Below are positions 11,991-24,019 of a DNA stretch of 64,000 bases, one piece after another. The position numbers and the translations under genes are program-made. The stretch lies in NCBI GenBank assembly GCA_950295325.1, contig OX485805.1, forward strand, positions 42,494,758-42,558,757. The letters are read 5' to 3'. How positions within the stretch are numbered: position 1 is the first letter of the stretch; the number at the start of each line of letters is the position of its first letter. The stretch is from Polytrichum commune. Taxonomy: Eukaryota > Streptophyta > Polytrichopsida > Polytrichales > Polytrichaceae. Under the pieces are notes generated by a model that saw only the letters and a program-made list of their open reading frames with translations, did no database searches and was not told the origin of the DNA.

Positions 11991-14900
11991 GACTCCAATG
12001 ACATCATGATATTGATGATGTTCTCAGCAGTTTGACTGTTTTGGCTTGACAGGTGTCCCAGATCTGCATTAGCTCTGCACTCATTTCGATAAACTATGCT
12101 CCTTGTTAATCTCCCGTAGCGGGCACTATGGGTGATATACAAACTACTTCATCCTCATCCTACCTGGTGGCATTTTGATTCAACACCAGATTGCATGGAG
12201 TGCAGAGAGTTAGTTTCTGGGTGCAAACTTCAAATGAGATATCCTATGCAGCTTTAATGACTTAGCATTCTCAACTTGTTGGCGATGGCCACTTCAGTAA
12301 AGAGGCTCTCAATCAAACCATGCTCTCCACTGACATTATCATACATCAGTTGTTTTCAATTCAACTGTCATCTTACTTCGATGCCTTCCAGCAGTCAAGG
12401 TAGATTCATAAACACTAGTATCATACCAGTTTTCAAAAATGTCCTCATGGACTTCACTTTGGAAATTGAACACAGTCAATATACAAGTTTTAACTTGATA
12501 CCAAAAGAGGCGGGTCGGACTGGCCAGTGGCACCTCGACAAAAGAATACTAGAGACATTGTTTGTGCCATAGAAATCACCTTGACATTCACACAAATGAA
12601 TTCAACCCCATACCAAGATATCAACACCACCACCACAACAATCCACAAATCATAAGACCAAATAATCATATATAACAAACAAGGACATCAAGTAGATTAA
12701 CTCTAATACAAAAGGATTTTTTGGGCTATGGCAAAAATTCCATTCTAATACCAACCCTCCAACACCCCCTACAACCCTATAAACAAAATTTCAACACCAA
12801 ATTGGTTAAATTGATACCTTAACCCCATTGACCCTAACATACCCAAAACATCCATTAAATTCAGTCTCGCTTACTCATATGTAACAATCTCACCAAACTT
12901 CTTCAACCACATTCTACAACCTTATGGGATCGCACAATCGTATTATTTCTCACTAACATGTCTCACACCACTCTTCAATTTTTGTGGTGCACATCATAGA
13001 GATTGCTTGTTTGGAGCCACGTGCACTAACTATTCCCATACATGTGAATGACACAATTTTGTTTTCCCTCCATATGGCAAAAGCAAAAAAAACCAATATG
13101 GGTATGCTATAGTTAAATTTGTGGATTTACTAGCATTGTGAAGATTTAGGAGTGGAAAGTAGGTAAGTTGCTAGGATTTGTGGTAAGATCTAAAAGATAT
13201 TGGTAAAGTGGTCATTGCTTGCCAATGTCCAAGTTGATAGATTGGCGACAAGGCCTACACCTTATCAAGTTGACGGGGTAGGAATTTCTATATTAGTTGT
13301 ATCTATATTATGATAGACTTATGTGTCACATCTACAAGTAAGTATATTAAGGGTATTTCTAGTGAAGCTTCCTAATCCGTAGTATTTAAAGGCTCTTGGC
13401 AAAGAGTTCGACACCTTCTTCTAGTGCTTATGGGAGTGATAGTGTGAGGTAGGATAGACTTGAGTGTTAGAATTAGGAATGAGTCATAGTGTGATGTAGG
13501 ATAGACTTTAGTGTTAGAGTTATGACTAGTGTTTGTATTAAGGCCTCAGCCTTGAGGGTTTAACAAGGGTGAGAGCTACATTTGTTTATGAAATCTCTAA
13601 GTCGTGATTCTCTTTTTCTTTATGCCATTTGCCTCTATGTCAAAATTAAAGGATCCAACATGTACAAATGGCTACTTCTAATAATTTCAATTCTTTCACA
13701 TTTCTATTAGATTGAGAGGGACTTCAAACACTTTCATGTTCATTGACAAAGACATCCAAGGCCCATGTCAAAGCTCACTTTGCAATTGTAGATCTTCATG
13801 TAGTTCATTTCAACCTGCAATTGCACCCCTTTAGTCTCTATGACAACATCCTTGCACATGTTGGACTTGTTTTTTTCAACACTACAAGTTTCTTTTCCAC
13901 CACCTTATGCACTAGGATCATCAATCAAGGTGTGATCAATATCACACTCAACTCTTGCAGGTTTCCATGGCTATGTCCACCAACTACCATCTATGACAAC
14001 ATCGGTTTCCATACCTAAGTCTATGCACATTTCTTGAGCCCCAAGCAACCATCCATCCAAAGCCCCTAAGAGGGTGGAGAATGGCCAACACAAGCAAAGA
14101 AAAGCAAACCTTTGTGACCCCAATGTGGTGCAAGACAGGTGCAAGGTGGAGGGTCTAGGCATAGCATTTGGTTCTTGTGAAGACATTAAATAATTATAAA
14201 ATTGTTCATCTTAGTTTCATCCAAATATAACAAGTTATACTATAAAGCTCAATCACTTACAAGTATTGACTTGTATGCATTGTCATACAAGTACAAATGT
14301 TATATATATTTTTTGATGGCCCTAGCCTTCATACATGTATGTAATTGAGAAATACAATATGCATAGCATATGCATACTTAACACAACAAAGTCCAAATTA
14401 ATACCCTTTTGTGCACTCACATGTACTCATATATGTTTACTATAGTTCGCCCCCCTGAGTTTGTAGGATTAATGTCTTTGTACATCTTGTTAGGTTAATC
14501 TTAACTAAGAGAATTGAGAGTCGTAAATTATTATGTGGTCATGAGGTTTTATTTGATGTGATTAATGTGTGTTTTGTTAGTTTGGTGGGTGATGTGAAGG
14601 AGGCTCAATTGGGATATTTTGACTTAAGTTAATTAAAAGTTGCGTGGTGGGTTTGAGTCATTCTTTAGCATTCTCTTGTTGATTACTATAATGTGAAGAG
14701 AGTGTATAGCTAGGATGTGATCTCTTGTTTTGTAATTTGTTTATGTGGGCTGGTGGTAGCGAGAATTAGGATTGTAGGATAATTTGGTTTGCAAGGTGTA
14801 TGTTGTTTATTTGTCATGTTGTAAGTACCATTAAAGGGGTGTATTCCATACTCACAATTTGAGGATTTCTGGGAGAGTTTGGTAATTTTTTGGTTTCCTT

Positions 14901-15240
14901 TGATTACTGTGTTGGAAGGATGAAGTTCGTCACAATAAGGGGGGGAATCATGGGGTTGGAGTCACTCAATCAGTAGGATGTATGGTCTTAATCATGTTGG
15001 AGGGTAGAATGATGGTTGGTGAGAACTGAGGATTGAAAAACAATGAGATCTTATTGTTGCCCATTTATTTCATGAAACATGGAAATGGTGAACATAGCTC
15101 AATGCAAGTTGATATTGATTTGCACTAATGATTGCCCAACAATCAAGATACACAAAGTGGATTAAAAGAAGATATCAAAAGTGATGCATAAAAAACACGA
15201 GGATGTCATTAAGGAACCAACATTTGTTAATTTTTAGGGT
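11991..15240. other. probable 3' UTR then intergenic DNA
   Basis: The first 250 bases or so are probably the 3' UTR of the SGNH gene. The rest is A+T-rich, with no frame longer than 100 codons that looks conserved. From about 14440 to 15030 the plus strand becomes rich in G and T, a skew like that of the much larger block at 31.8-34.6 kb. Confidence 0.55.
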
Positions 15241-15778
15241 TGATTTACACATGAGGTCCAAACTAATTTTTTTGGGAGCCGATTCAATGAAATTTCAACC
15301 CTATTAGCCTTGAGACCGTTCTCAAGTATTCATTAGAATTAGATTGTAATCATGGCTAATTCTCCTATGTTTAATGGCCTCGAGGCCACAGAGTGGGGAC
15401 CATTGCAGGACAAGAGAAAGAAGAGGAGAAGAGAGGGAGCCATTCAAATTTTCAAGCAATCAAACGGCTTAAAACACTTCATAAATGTATCTTTAAGGAA
15501 ACACAAATTCTCGATTGAAAATTGACATTGGTCTTGAGACCAATTGCAAGAACCAACCTTCCCAAAATGGTGCACTCCTTGGTTGGGCTTAGACCACATC
15601 AAACCACAAACCACATCTATTCCGAATATACAAAACAATCCTTTGAAACAATCGACCTCAGGCATGGTGTAATGTGGTTGGGACCGATTTCAAAAATTGC
15701 ATCAATGAGAAGCACGGATTCCAACCTTCTTACACAAAAAATTGGTCTTGAAACACTCATAATTTTGGCACTAAAGAG

Positions 15779-15798
15779 TTCCAGATTTTCTTGTAGTG
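15779..15798 (-). mobile_element. isolated CACTA-type terminus
   Basis: Read on the minus strand this is CACTACAAGAAAATC, the classic end of plant CACTA transposons. It would be the right-hand end of an element lying to its left. I could not find a matching left end with a shared 3-bp flank, so the element is truncated or very diverged. Sequence at 15500-15790 shows repeated TTGGTCTTGA/ACCAATTG words that could be subterminal repeats. Confidence 0.5.
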
Positions 15799-16018
15799 TA
15801 CAGAACATCTGTCTACATCATGTGAATATATGAAGATAATCGTGTTCAATCACACTCATGAACATCTGATATTGAATCCCACTAGTAGCTCTCTATGTTA
15901 CCACATTGCTCAAAAGTTCTGCCGAGATTCATCTTCAGCCCCCCATGTAGTTTATTACATTAAATCCTTGAAATTCTTCTCAATTGTGCTTAAAATATAG
16001 GCTTCAGGCATCCAATCT

Positions 16019-16556
16019 TCATTCAACCTGATGTATTGATTCAATGCACAAACACGCATATGTACTCTGTGAGCATGCTGTCCAACTGAGCAAAGCAGCA
16101 GCGTAGTATTCTTGGGTGATCAAGTATGTGATTTGGAAAATTAAGGAGCAAACAGAACCATATAATATCAGCAGAGGAATGGAGGGGGAACTTCTTCCAA
16201 GGCAGGAAGGAGCCATTGCTGTCTCCACTGAAATTGGCTGGGGTACAAGAGTCTTCATATGTTCAAGGATGCACTGTAATAGCTGTTCTAGCTTATTTGC
16301 AACTCCACAATTGCACATCAATCATCCTCCTCTTCCTGCTCCTACATGGGCATTGAAATCCATGCTCTTCAGCTTCCCACCGCGAGCTAATCAGTTGCAA
16401 TCGTCAGCCACTCTTGCTTTGGAAGCGCAGTGCAGACGCTCTGGATTCTTACGAATTATGAACATTTTGGCCGATTTCTGCTATGTTCAAGAATCATATC
16501 GTGCTATGCATAGCAGATCATGGGGCAGTCGATCCTTTCATCCTCTGAGCCTGTGA
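16019..16556. other. locally G+C-richer segment with overlapping open frames, unresolved
   Basis: A 146-codon frame lies on the plus strand (16116-16556) and a 100-codon frame on the minus strand (16019-16321). Base composition is richer in G+C than the flanks, as in transcribed DNA. Neither product shows a domain, signal peptide or repeat that I recognise. It may be a transcribed non-coding exon, a UTR or a gene fragment. I do not assign a coding strand. Confidence 0.3.
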
Positions 16557-17055
16557 AGTGTTCCGTTTGAATCTATGTATCTTCCCATTGAGTCGCAGAT
16601 TGCACATTGCAATATTTTTGAAGGGGATGGCCTCAGAGGACTAAGTTGATCTAGTATGGTCTATGACGACGGATTTGACATGAAAGATTAAACGATTGCT
16701 TACAATCTATTGTCTGCAATAATTAGCCCTTCCTGTATTGTCTACTCGATTTATTCTAAATAGTAGCCAATCGAATTAGGGACTCATTCAAGCCAACCCA
16801 GACAATACATGAAGGCTTCTCGTTTGGTTTAGGGTGAGGCTCTTACAGAAAAGCAAGGATTGGCAAGGTAGCATGGAATTTAGTTTCATGAACACTATTT
16901 GCGAAGGGCCTAAACTAGATGCCTAGAGGTCTCAAAGTGTCACGCCCACTAATTAACAATATAAATCCATTCGTTAACATAAGTAATTTTTTTAAGTGAA
17001 CAAAATATCTACATGACGACATTTAGACTAGCACGTTGGGATACGTTAGATGATA

Positions 17056-17175
17056 GTCTTGTGTTTTAGCATGCAAGGGGAAGATATTTTTGAGCATATT
17101 AATGACAAGTGCCATGTTTTATATTTTAGTATGCAAGAGGAAGATATGCTTGAACATAGTAATGGTGAGTGTCAT
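17056..17175. repeat. two-copy tandem repeat, about 65 bp
   Basis: The block TTTTAG(C/T)ATGCAAG(G/A)GGAAGATAT...GAGTGCCAT-like sequence occurs twice, at about 17056 and 17121. Confidence 0.7.
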
Positions 17176-17480
17176 TTGTGTACACTTTAGTCAACTTGTA
17201 GACTCATGCCATGATATTAGTAAGCACACTTGAAAGCCAAGTGTCATGAGATGACACTTATAATGAAGTTGTTAATCATCCATGTAACCTAGCATACACC
17301 TCAAAATAGGGTACGTGACACTATTACACATGTGACACTAAATACTATAATTGGTGTAGTGATGGTGAAGATTGGTTGTTGTGAAGAGAACAAAACAAAA
17401 AGAAAAACATGTAAACCTATTTACGACAGAGATTATCCTTATCAAAGTCATGACATTAAGTAGCAAGCCCGAATTGACCT

Positions 17481-17530
17481 TCTTGAAAGAGCATCAAACC
17501 GATACGTGCCAGTTTGATGCTCTTTCAAGA
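17481..17530. repeat. perfect 19-bp inverted repeat with 12-nt loop
   Basis: The left arm (17481-17499) contains CTTGAAAGAGCATCAAAC. The right arm (17512-17530) is its exact complement, GTTTGATGCTCTTTCAAG plus one more pair. The loop is CGATACGTGCCA. The stem has no mismatch. No open frame covers it convincingly. Confidence 0.9.
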
Positions 17531-19130
17531 GCAAAGGTAACACTAAGTTTGAGTTTTACTTAGGCTATTTTAAATCTATTTGGGTAGTTACTTTCAATGC
17601 TTAGTATTAATTATCTCGGTTTCTAGGACAAAACTAATGTCAACTGGTGATAAAGGTTCTAATCTAGGCTAAATTACGATCTAAACAAATTTAAGTAGTT
17701 ATAAAGCAACGGGAAAGTTGGTGAGGTCAAAAAGGTAGTTACACTTTTTGGAAAAGTCTCTTGACACCTGCATTGGAAACCTCTTTGATACATTTTTGAA
17801 GCTTCTATATTTGATTAATTATCCATTCATTCACCCTTGCTTTGCAAGCTTTCCCTTCTTGTTGAGGTAAATTTGCAGGTACTCAAAGGATACTCTCCTA
17901 GCATTGCTACTTAATGTTATGGTTGCTCTTCATGCTATATACAATGATCTGGGCCCTAAAAATCCATAATCAATTTAATTCAGCATCAAAAAAGAATATT
18001 CATGCGAGACTTGATTTTTCAATTGCTAAGGTTTGAAAAGTACGGCTTTTGAGAAAACCATGTAAATATAAATGAAATTTTTGACAAAGTGTTTGACATT
18101 AACCTATATACTTCAAAACATTTCATTTCCAAACTATCCACTTATAAGTATGCTACTATGAGAAGACTGAAAAAGGAGATGGTGGCATCATCATGTACTT
18201 CCCCCCTCCATGTCACGCTTTCATAGCTCCTTTTATAGCCTCCACTCATCCACCTTCTACCCTATCACCTTGATTTCCAAAGATAGTAAATATAGAAGGA
18301 CCATCTGTAACCAATACCCTACAAGTTGTTGGTCAAACATGTGTCGTTCTTAAATTAATACTGCACCTCCAAATCCATATATTTTGTTACACATTGGACA
18401 TACGGCCGAATCAACTAATCAAGGACGCACCTGTTTCTCTAATTGATATGAACAAATTTGCACAAGTCATCTTTCTTTATAAAGCACAATGTAGCACTAC
18501 AGTAGATACTAGGGTCCCCAAGCAAAGGGAATTTTTTTTCCTTACATCATCATCATCATCACCCTCAACCCAAGTCAATGATGCAAACATAATATCATTT
18601 AACTTGTGCCTAATATTGTAAAACACCTTCTCCATTCAGATTGGTGGCCTAAGAACTCAGATTATTAGAGACTTGATTCTTAAATCTAGTATACTTGTGG
18701 GTGAACGTACTACTAAATGCATGTGGTCACCATAGAAACAAATATCTGAAAAAATCTTGTGTACACCGGCAAGAACCACAGTTGAAAACTTGAGAGCACA
18801 CAGATCAATAAGAGATTCTGGAAGAAGGTGACTGTCTTAATATCTTCATCCACTAGTCAACACGGACGCGCAGGAACACATCACTTCAAAAATGGGATCA
18901 GAAGCTTCGATCGAAGTAGCGTAAACAGGTTGCGTCAAAATTATTTGGCGTTGTACTACAGTATTGTCAGAATTGATCTCAGGTAGCAGCAGTTGTGTTT
19001 TGGGAATTTGCAGGCACTGCAGAATTCGGAGACCAGCTCAAGCAAGCAACTTATCAATTGTAAGTTGCGCTTCAAGACTGCCAACAGATTGGTGGTGGTA
19101 CGATATCGATCGATCTTCAAACTCGGCAAA
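17531..19130. other. intergenic DNA, no gene recognised
   Basis: A+T-rich with short frames only, including a (TCA)n run near 18547. The part from about 18840 should hold the promoter and 5' UTR of the next gene. A good 3' splice site (TTTGCAG) at about 19013 suggests that gene may have a 5' non-coding or short coding exon further up. Confidence 0.5.
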
Positions 19131-19856
19131 ATGCTGAAGGCCAAAATGACGATCGCGGAGATAAGCATTCCGCAAGACAAAGTCTCGCGGTCTGGTGGCG
19201 CGGGCAAAGGCACAATAGGACACGTCTTCAATTTGCGCGCGAGGCTCAGGGTGAGCAAGCGCACCATGGGCGGCTTGGCTGGCGAAGGAATCGACTACCC
19301 AGAGCTCGAGTGGAAAGAGACCATCGACTGGTTTGAGCATCACCCAGACGGGACCTGGCAGAACAAAGGGGAGGTCAAGAAAGACATGTTCGCGGCGAAT
19401 CCTGATTCCAACACCTTCAAAACATGGAAGGATTATCGCTACTTCCTTGCCTCCGACGCCACCAACAACCCTCCGGCTGGCCTCAAAGAGGCAGTAGACA
19501 AAGCTGCGACTAATGATAAAGACAAAGCTGCCAAACATTGGATTGCCACGAACGGTTTCGAGTGGACCATCGCCGTCACGGACCGGCCGGCACTTGGCCT
19601 TGCAGGCGGCAGCGGCGGAGGAGGTGGTGAGAGCCTTGCGACGGGAAACTCCAGGCGGCGAGTGATCCATTTTGACCTTGGATTCAAAGGCAGCCCCACT
19701 CGTGTCTCGGCAACGCAGATTCTAGAGACCATCAACGGCGAACCTACCATTCAGAAGTTCATCATCGGGGGGATCTCCAAGGCTGATGCTGACAACCCCA
19801 CCAACCTTGCTCGCTGGCGAACCCAACTCAACCAACAGGAGACCTTCCGTCCATAA
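19131..19856 (+). CDS. intron-free gene of unknown family
   Basis: One uninterrupted frame of 241 codons, starting at the first ATG (19131; a second ATG follows at 19146). The frame stays open about 140 bases upstream, past a good acceptor near 19013, so an upstream exon is possible. The product is polar, with no signal peptide or membrane segment. Visible features are a Gly-rich GGSGGGGGE linker at about residues 160-170, a Trp-rich early half (EWKETIDWFEHHPDGTWQNK) and a final half with the phrase FIIGGISKADADNPTNL. The coding part is clearly richer in G+C than its surroundings. I do not recognise the family. The compact, intron-free, soluble layout resembles bacterial proteins, so gene transfer is possible but unproven. 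It has normal codons throughout and no frameshift. Confidence 0.7.
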   Translation: MLKAKMTIAEISIPQDKVSRSGGAGKGTIGHVFNLRARLRVSKRTMGGLAGEGIDYPELEWKETIDWFEHHPDGTWQNKGEVKKDMFAANPDSNTFKTWKDYRYFLASDATNNPPAGLKEAVDKAATNDKDKAAKHWIATNGFEWTIAVTDRPALGLAGGSGGGGGESLATGNSRRRVIHFDLGFKGSPTRVSATQILETINGEPTIQKFIIGGISKADADNPTNLARWRTQLNQQETFRP

Positions 19857-21592
19857 CTTTGTCTATGAATGATTCCATTTTGAGAGGACGAAACTTTTGT
19901 CTGAAGAGATTTGGCATATTGATGTGTTTGAAGTGTCTGATTCTATAATTTCAACAATCGCGTTGCGAGGCTAATAGCTGCCCTTCCGTAGTAACAGCAC
20001 TTGGGCTCCTTAAGGATGAAAGGAGATGCTGGAAAGGTTGTAAATAGGTTGCTTTTCTTCTTTAACAGTTTTTTTCCTGTAACATCCACGAGAGGACAGA
20101 GCCTCTCGTGTCAAAGCCACATTTCCTTCTTGTATAATCTATACTGTTGTCCTACCTTGTGAAAGGATGAAAATTTGTGGGTATGTACATATGGACGTTT
20201 GTCCGCCCAGACATCCAAAACTCCCAACAGATGCTGTGTGCAACTTTCCTGATTGGGAACTTTCCAAGTTGCATAACAGGTTCCAGGTTCGTGATATTTT
20301 CTTGTGTACTTCATGCAAAGCACTCCGTACAAATTGCAGAAGTCCTTTACCACATGTAGAGGTCTGCCCAAGGATCTGCATCCTTCCAACCTTGAACAAA
20401 ATTACCAGGACAAACTCTTTTACACCATCTTTTACCACTTTGTGTCTAACAATCTTCCATATGTATGAGATTATTCTTGAAGAAAATTGAGAGGTTTTTC
20501 ACAAGATGTTGCAGCTGGGGCACAGACCTAGTTGTGTTACGAGTGAAGTGCCGTATCTACTAGTGTCTTCAATTTTTATCAAAAAGAAAAGAAACTTTTA
20601 TGTGCTAGTGTTTAACATCTTTGTTTAACAAACTCCTCTCCTTTCGAGTGAATGTAATGCAACTTTGGAGGCTCTTTTTCATGCGTCGTGATGGTGATGT
20701 GATTGGAGCACAGGATACCTAGAAGACAGATTCTAACAGAATCTCATTAGTGTGCAATTTCATATGTTTGCATATTGTCTTCTTTGCTCAAGCCTCTTCA
20801 ATTTGGTAGTTCCAGCATTGAAATCTTGGTTCTTGACAAATCTGCTCAGGAAAATTAATAGAACTTTACCCGAGTGGTCTAGATATGGGAATGCATGACT
20901 ACGGAATCGAAAGTAATTACTTGTAATTGAGATGGTGCAGTTTAACCTAAGGTGTTTTTTCTTCTACTGATTGATAGCCAGTGAAGACCAATCGATATCT
21001 CCTTCTCTCCCTTTTTCTACATCTGCTTATTGCAACTCTCCTTGAAATCGAAGCCTGTACAGATGTGAACGATCACGGTGTTCAGGGTGCCTCTTAAATT
21101 ACAGTTGGTACTTTAAACCAAGTGGCATGTACACACGCATGAGATTCATTTCAAGGAGACTGACCTACTGACCCGAGCATGACGTGCTTCAGACGACAGA
21201 GAAAATAACTTACTCATGACCGATTGCATTAATCAATGGTCGACGAGAATCAAGAATCCAGTTTCAACTATGAGACACAAGTTACATGCAATTACTTGCC
21301 GACAGTGCCCCTCAGCAACGCTTAACTAAACCCGAGAATCAATTTTCGCCTTTCGGTTCAATGCCGTAATCCCTAGACCGTTACGTACGTGCCTAACATA
21401 GCAACTACAGACAAAAAATACTAAGACAGCAGGATTCTAGAATTAAAGCCAATCTTACTGGCTTTCAACTCAGTTCTTCCTTCAGAGCAATTTCAGCCTG
21501 TACCAACTTTAGAGAGGCGAAGTTAAATATTAGGTATGGTTAAGCTCTAAATAGCAGAACGCGGGAAAGCCAGAGCACTTGATAATGCTTAC
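19857..21592. other. 3' UTR and intergenic DNA
   Basis: The first few hundred bases are probably the 3' UTR of the intron-free gene. They contain the hairpin at 20087. Short frames near 20111-20490 exist on both strands and look like chance. The remainder probably includes the 3' end of the tentative minus-strand gene that lies to the right. Confidence 0.45.
20087..20110. repeat. 9-bp perfect hairpin
   Basis: CACGAGAGG and CCTCTCGTG are separated by six bases, about 230 bases after the stop of the intron-free gene. It would form a short stable stem in a 3' UTR. There is no T-run after it. Confidence 0.8.
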
Positions 21593-23000
21593 CTTTGGTT
21601 TCTACTTTATTTTCCGAATGAGGTTGGTCGCACAGACATGCTTTGATTTGGCCCTGTAGTCCCAATCCAGTGTCATAATCCTCAATTTTACCACCATGAC
21701 TTGACACACATCTGAATTCAATAACATGTGCACATGGAGTATACTGCAATGGTAGTCTGGCTGTCAAACTCAGGTCCATGTAAATTGGTCAAGGAAAGAA
21801 AGGGAGGCCAAGGAGTGCATGACATTCAAGACCTACTGTGCCAACAACCTCGATGGTGCATGACGCTGCATTACGTAAATAAATAAGCTATAAACATATG
21901 AATATCATTGTCACATTCAAAGTTATAAAATTAAGAAGAAAAAAACTTTATATGCTGAAATGTGCCTTTTTACTTGCAGGTTCAGAAACTTCAAGTGGGG
22001 GATTGGAAAATTGATGACAGTCCTCGATTCCATATCCTTCTGGTGCAAAATGCAGGTGTGTTGTAGCTGGAGGAAATGTCAGCATCGTATCTCGATTTGC
22101 AGTTGTTGACTTTCTTTGCCTCTGCCATAGAAAGATATTGTGACTGATAGTATTAACAAATTAGGAAATAGTGTTTAAGAGAATAAATCGAAAATGAGAA
22201 TCAGTGGGGGAAAGAATGCCTTCTTTGTTGGTGGACATCCTGAATGATGCACTCCAACTGTAGCAAAAGCATCATCGGAAAGGGATTGAGCTCCAGCAGC
22301 AGCTCTTTCGGCTGCCTTTGTAGCTTTTTTTGCTGCTGTAGCAGCAGCTCGTTCAGCCTTGGACAATTTCGGCTTACGGTGAGGTTTTGATTTCCGTTTC
22401 TTCTGTGTAATCAATAACATAGCATTTATGTCTGGTGCTACAACATTAGAAAAATCTTCAGGACCAAATGCACACCTAGATGTGAAGAGAACACGTGGAC
22501 TGTTAATACGGGGTTTAAAAGGTTCCAGATGCATTTTGAAAGGTTACAGATGTGAAGTCAGGTAGAGGATGAGGTTCGTCATCCCAATCACTGGAAGCTT
22601 GGACTTCGACGCTAGTATGAGGTATGTTGCAATAACCAGCAACGCCCCCACCACCGGTACACGTGAATTCATCGTCACTACTTTCGACCTGATATGTGTT
22701 AGTGGCACCAATGATCTGATCTTCCAGGTTCCCAAGGTCTTCAGGGATGTTCAAATCTAACTGAACAGTGTTATTGTGCAACCCTCCAATACTTTGTGAT
22801 GTGAATGTAGGAAAACTACTTGACCTTAATTTTCTGTCAGGGGGAGAAACCATACGTTGAGAGGCCAGAACTTGTAGTTCCAAAGGTGATTCACTACACC
22901 TGCCATACAATGCTCGAATCCCTCGTGTCTCTGGAACAATGTCTAGAACGTTGTGGCTGTCCAGATCTACAAGACCCTCACCACTTTGTTGCAATTCCAT
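21593..23000 (-). CDS. tentative multi-exon gene of unknown function
   Basis: Several open segments lie in order on the minus strand. Exon a (23000-22548) starts with ATG and gives 151 acidic, Ser/Asp-rich residues, then a GTAACC donor. A Lys/Ala-rich segment follows (open frame 22534-22175, with KKRKSKPHRKPKLSKAERA, likely a nuclear signal and helix). Exon c (22121-21974) joins well after a possible GC-AG intron. Exon d (21743-21593) ends at a GTAAGC donor. The join from exon a to the Lys/Ala-rich segment does not keep frame with the sites I see, so the model is incomplete or the gene is damaged. The composition suggests a nuclear regulatory protein. I recognise no domain. Confidence 0.35.
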
Positions 23001-23126
23001 CTCTGACACTAACGGCAAGAGCAGAAGTAACCATCAAATATAATTGCAAAGAGTGCGTACGGGGTTTGAGTCGATTCTTGAATCTGGCAAAACTCTCAGC
23101 TCCTGCACCTTTTACGTGCTCCAGCT

Positions 23127-23280
23127 TCTTCCCGGTAATGCAACCCCTAATTCCTCGCCACTATCTGAAGTCACTTCCCGGTAAATGCAACCTGAATTCA
23201 TCTTCACTTCCTAGATTCCTCATCACTACCTGAAGTCACTTCCTGGTAATGCAACCTGAGTTCATCGTCACTACCTGGAA
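23127..23280. repeat. short tandem repeat, about 60-70 bp unit
   Basis: The unit CACTA(T/C)CTGAAGTCACTTCC(C/T)GGTAA(A)TGCAACCTGA(A/G)TTCAT occurs twice, with a partial copy before it. Confidence 0.75.
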
Positions 23281-23408
23281 CTTTGTGTCTGAGGAAAATT
23301 CTTCGGAAGGCAATCCAAATAGGAAATTTGGGACCATACCCTTAACCCCAAACAAAGCAATTACTGTAGAAGTCAGAAACTTTCATATTACAAGTTGAGG
23401 AGTCTTGA

Positions 23409-23907
23409 GAGAACCCTAAGTACTCTCTTGTTCACAACATTCATCTTCACATAGATACTTTATCGATAGAAAACTTCACAGAGAACTTGTTCTAAGAAGA
23501 ATTGTCCCTGTGAGGGATGGCCGTGCAACTTGTCTCGGCCCGGGTTTGCAGCGAATTGAATCATGTAGAGTACGAGAACTTAGAGTACATGAATCAAATC
23601 CTCAACATCAACTTTAATGTAGGAAAAACAATTTCACTCAAATCTTCTGTCGGAGGAGCGAGAACCCCAATTACCCTAAACCTTGCCCCCTCTTGCAAAA
23701 CATTCGTCTCCACATGCGTACTTTATTGATGGAAAACTTCACAGAGGACTTGTTCTAAAAAGAATTGACACCTGCGAGGGATGGCCGTGCGACTTGTCTT
23801 GGCCCGGGTTTACAGTGAGTTGGAGCATGTAGAGTTGCTCGAACTTAGAGTACGTGAATCAAATCCTCAATAACAAGCTTAATGTCGGAAAACAACTTCA
23901 CTCAAAA
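23409..23907. repeat. two-copy tandem repeat, about 250 bp unit
   Basis: Copy 1 is about 23409-23641 and copy 2 about 23662-23907. Both carry AAAACTTCACAGAG(A/G)ACTTG, GAGGGATGGCCGTGC, GGCCCGGGTTT and GTGAATCAAATCCTCAA-like words. They lie between the minus-strand gene and the telo-box region. Confidence 0.8.
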
Positions 23908-24002
23908 CTTGTGAGGAAACCATACATTGTGAGGCCTAAACTTAAAGTTCCAGAGGTGATTCACTACACTGCCATACAACGCTCGAACTCTTGCTGTTGC
24001 AG

Positions 24003-24019
24003 AAACCCTAAACCCTAAA
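24003..24019 (+). promoter_or_regulatory. double telo-box (AAACCCTAAACCCTAAA)
   Basis: Two overlapping AAACCCTAA units, the plant telomere-repeat sequence. Single units of this kind act as promoter elements (telo-boxes) in many plant genes. A further AAACCCTAAA lies at 24261-24270. Position between a minus-strand gene and a plus-strand splice donor fits a divergent promoter, but this is inference. Confidence 0.5.

Noticed and set aside
19038..19670. 210-codon minus-strand frame opposite the intron-free gene
   Set aside because: The plus-strand frame is longer, has an ATG in place and a more protein-like composition. The minus frame is Cys/Arg/Val-rich, as antisense frames often are. Not fully excluded.
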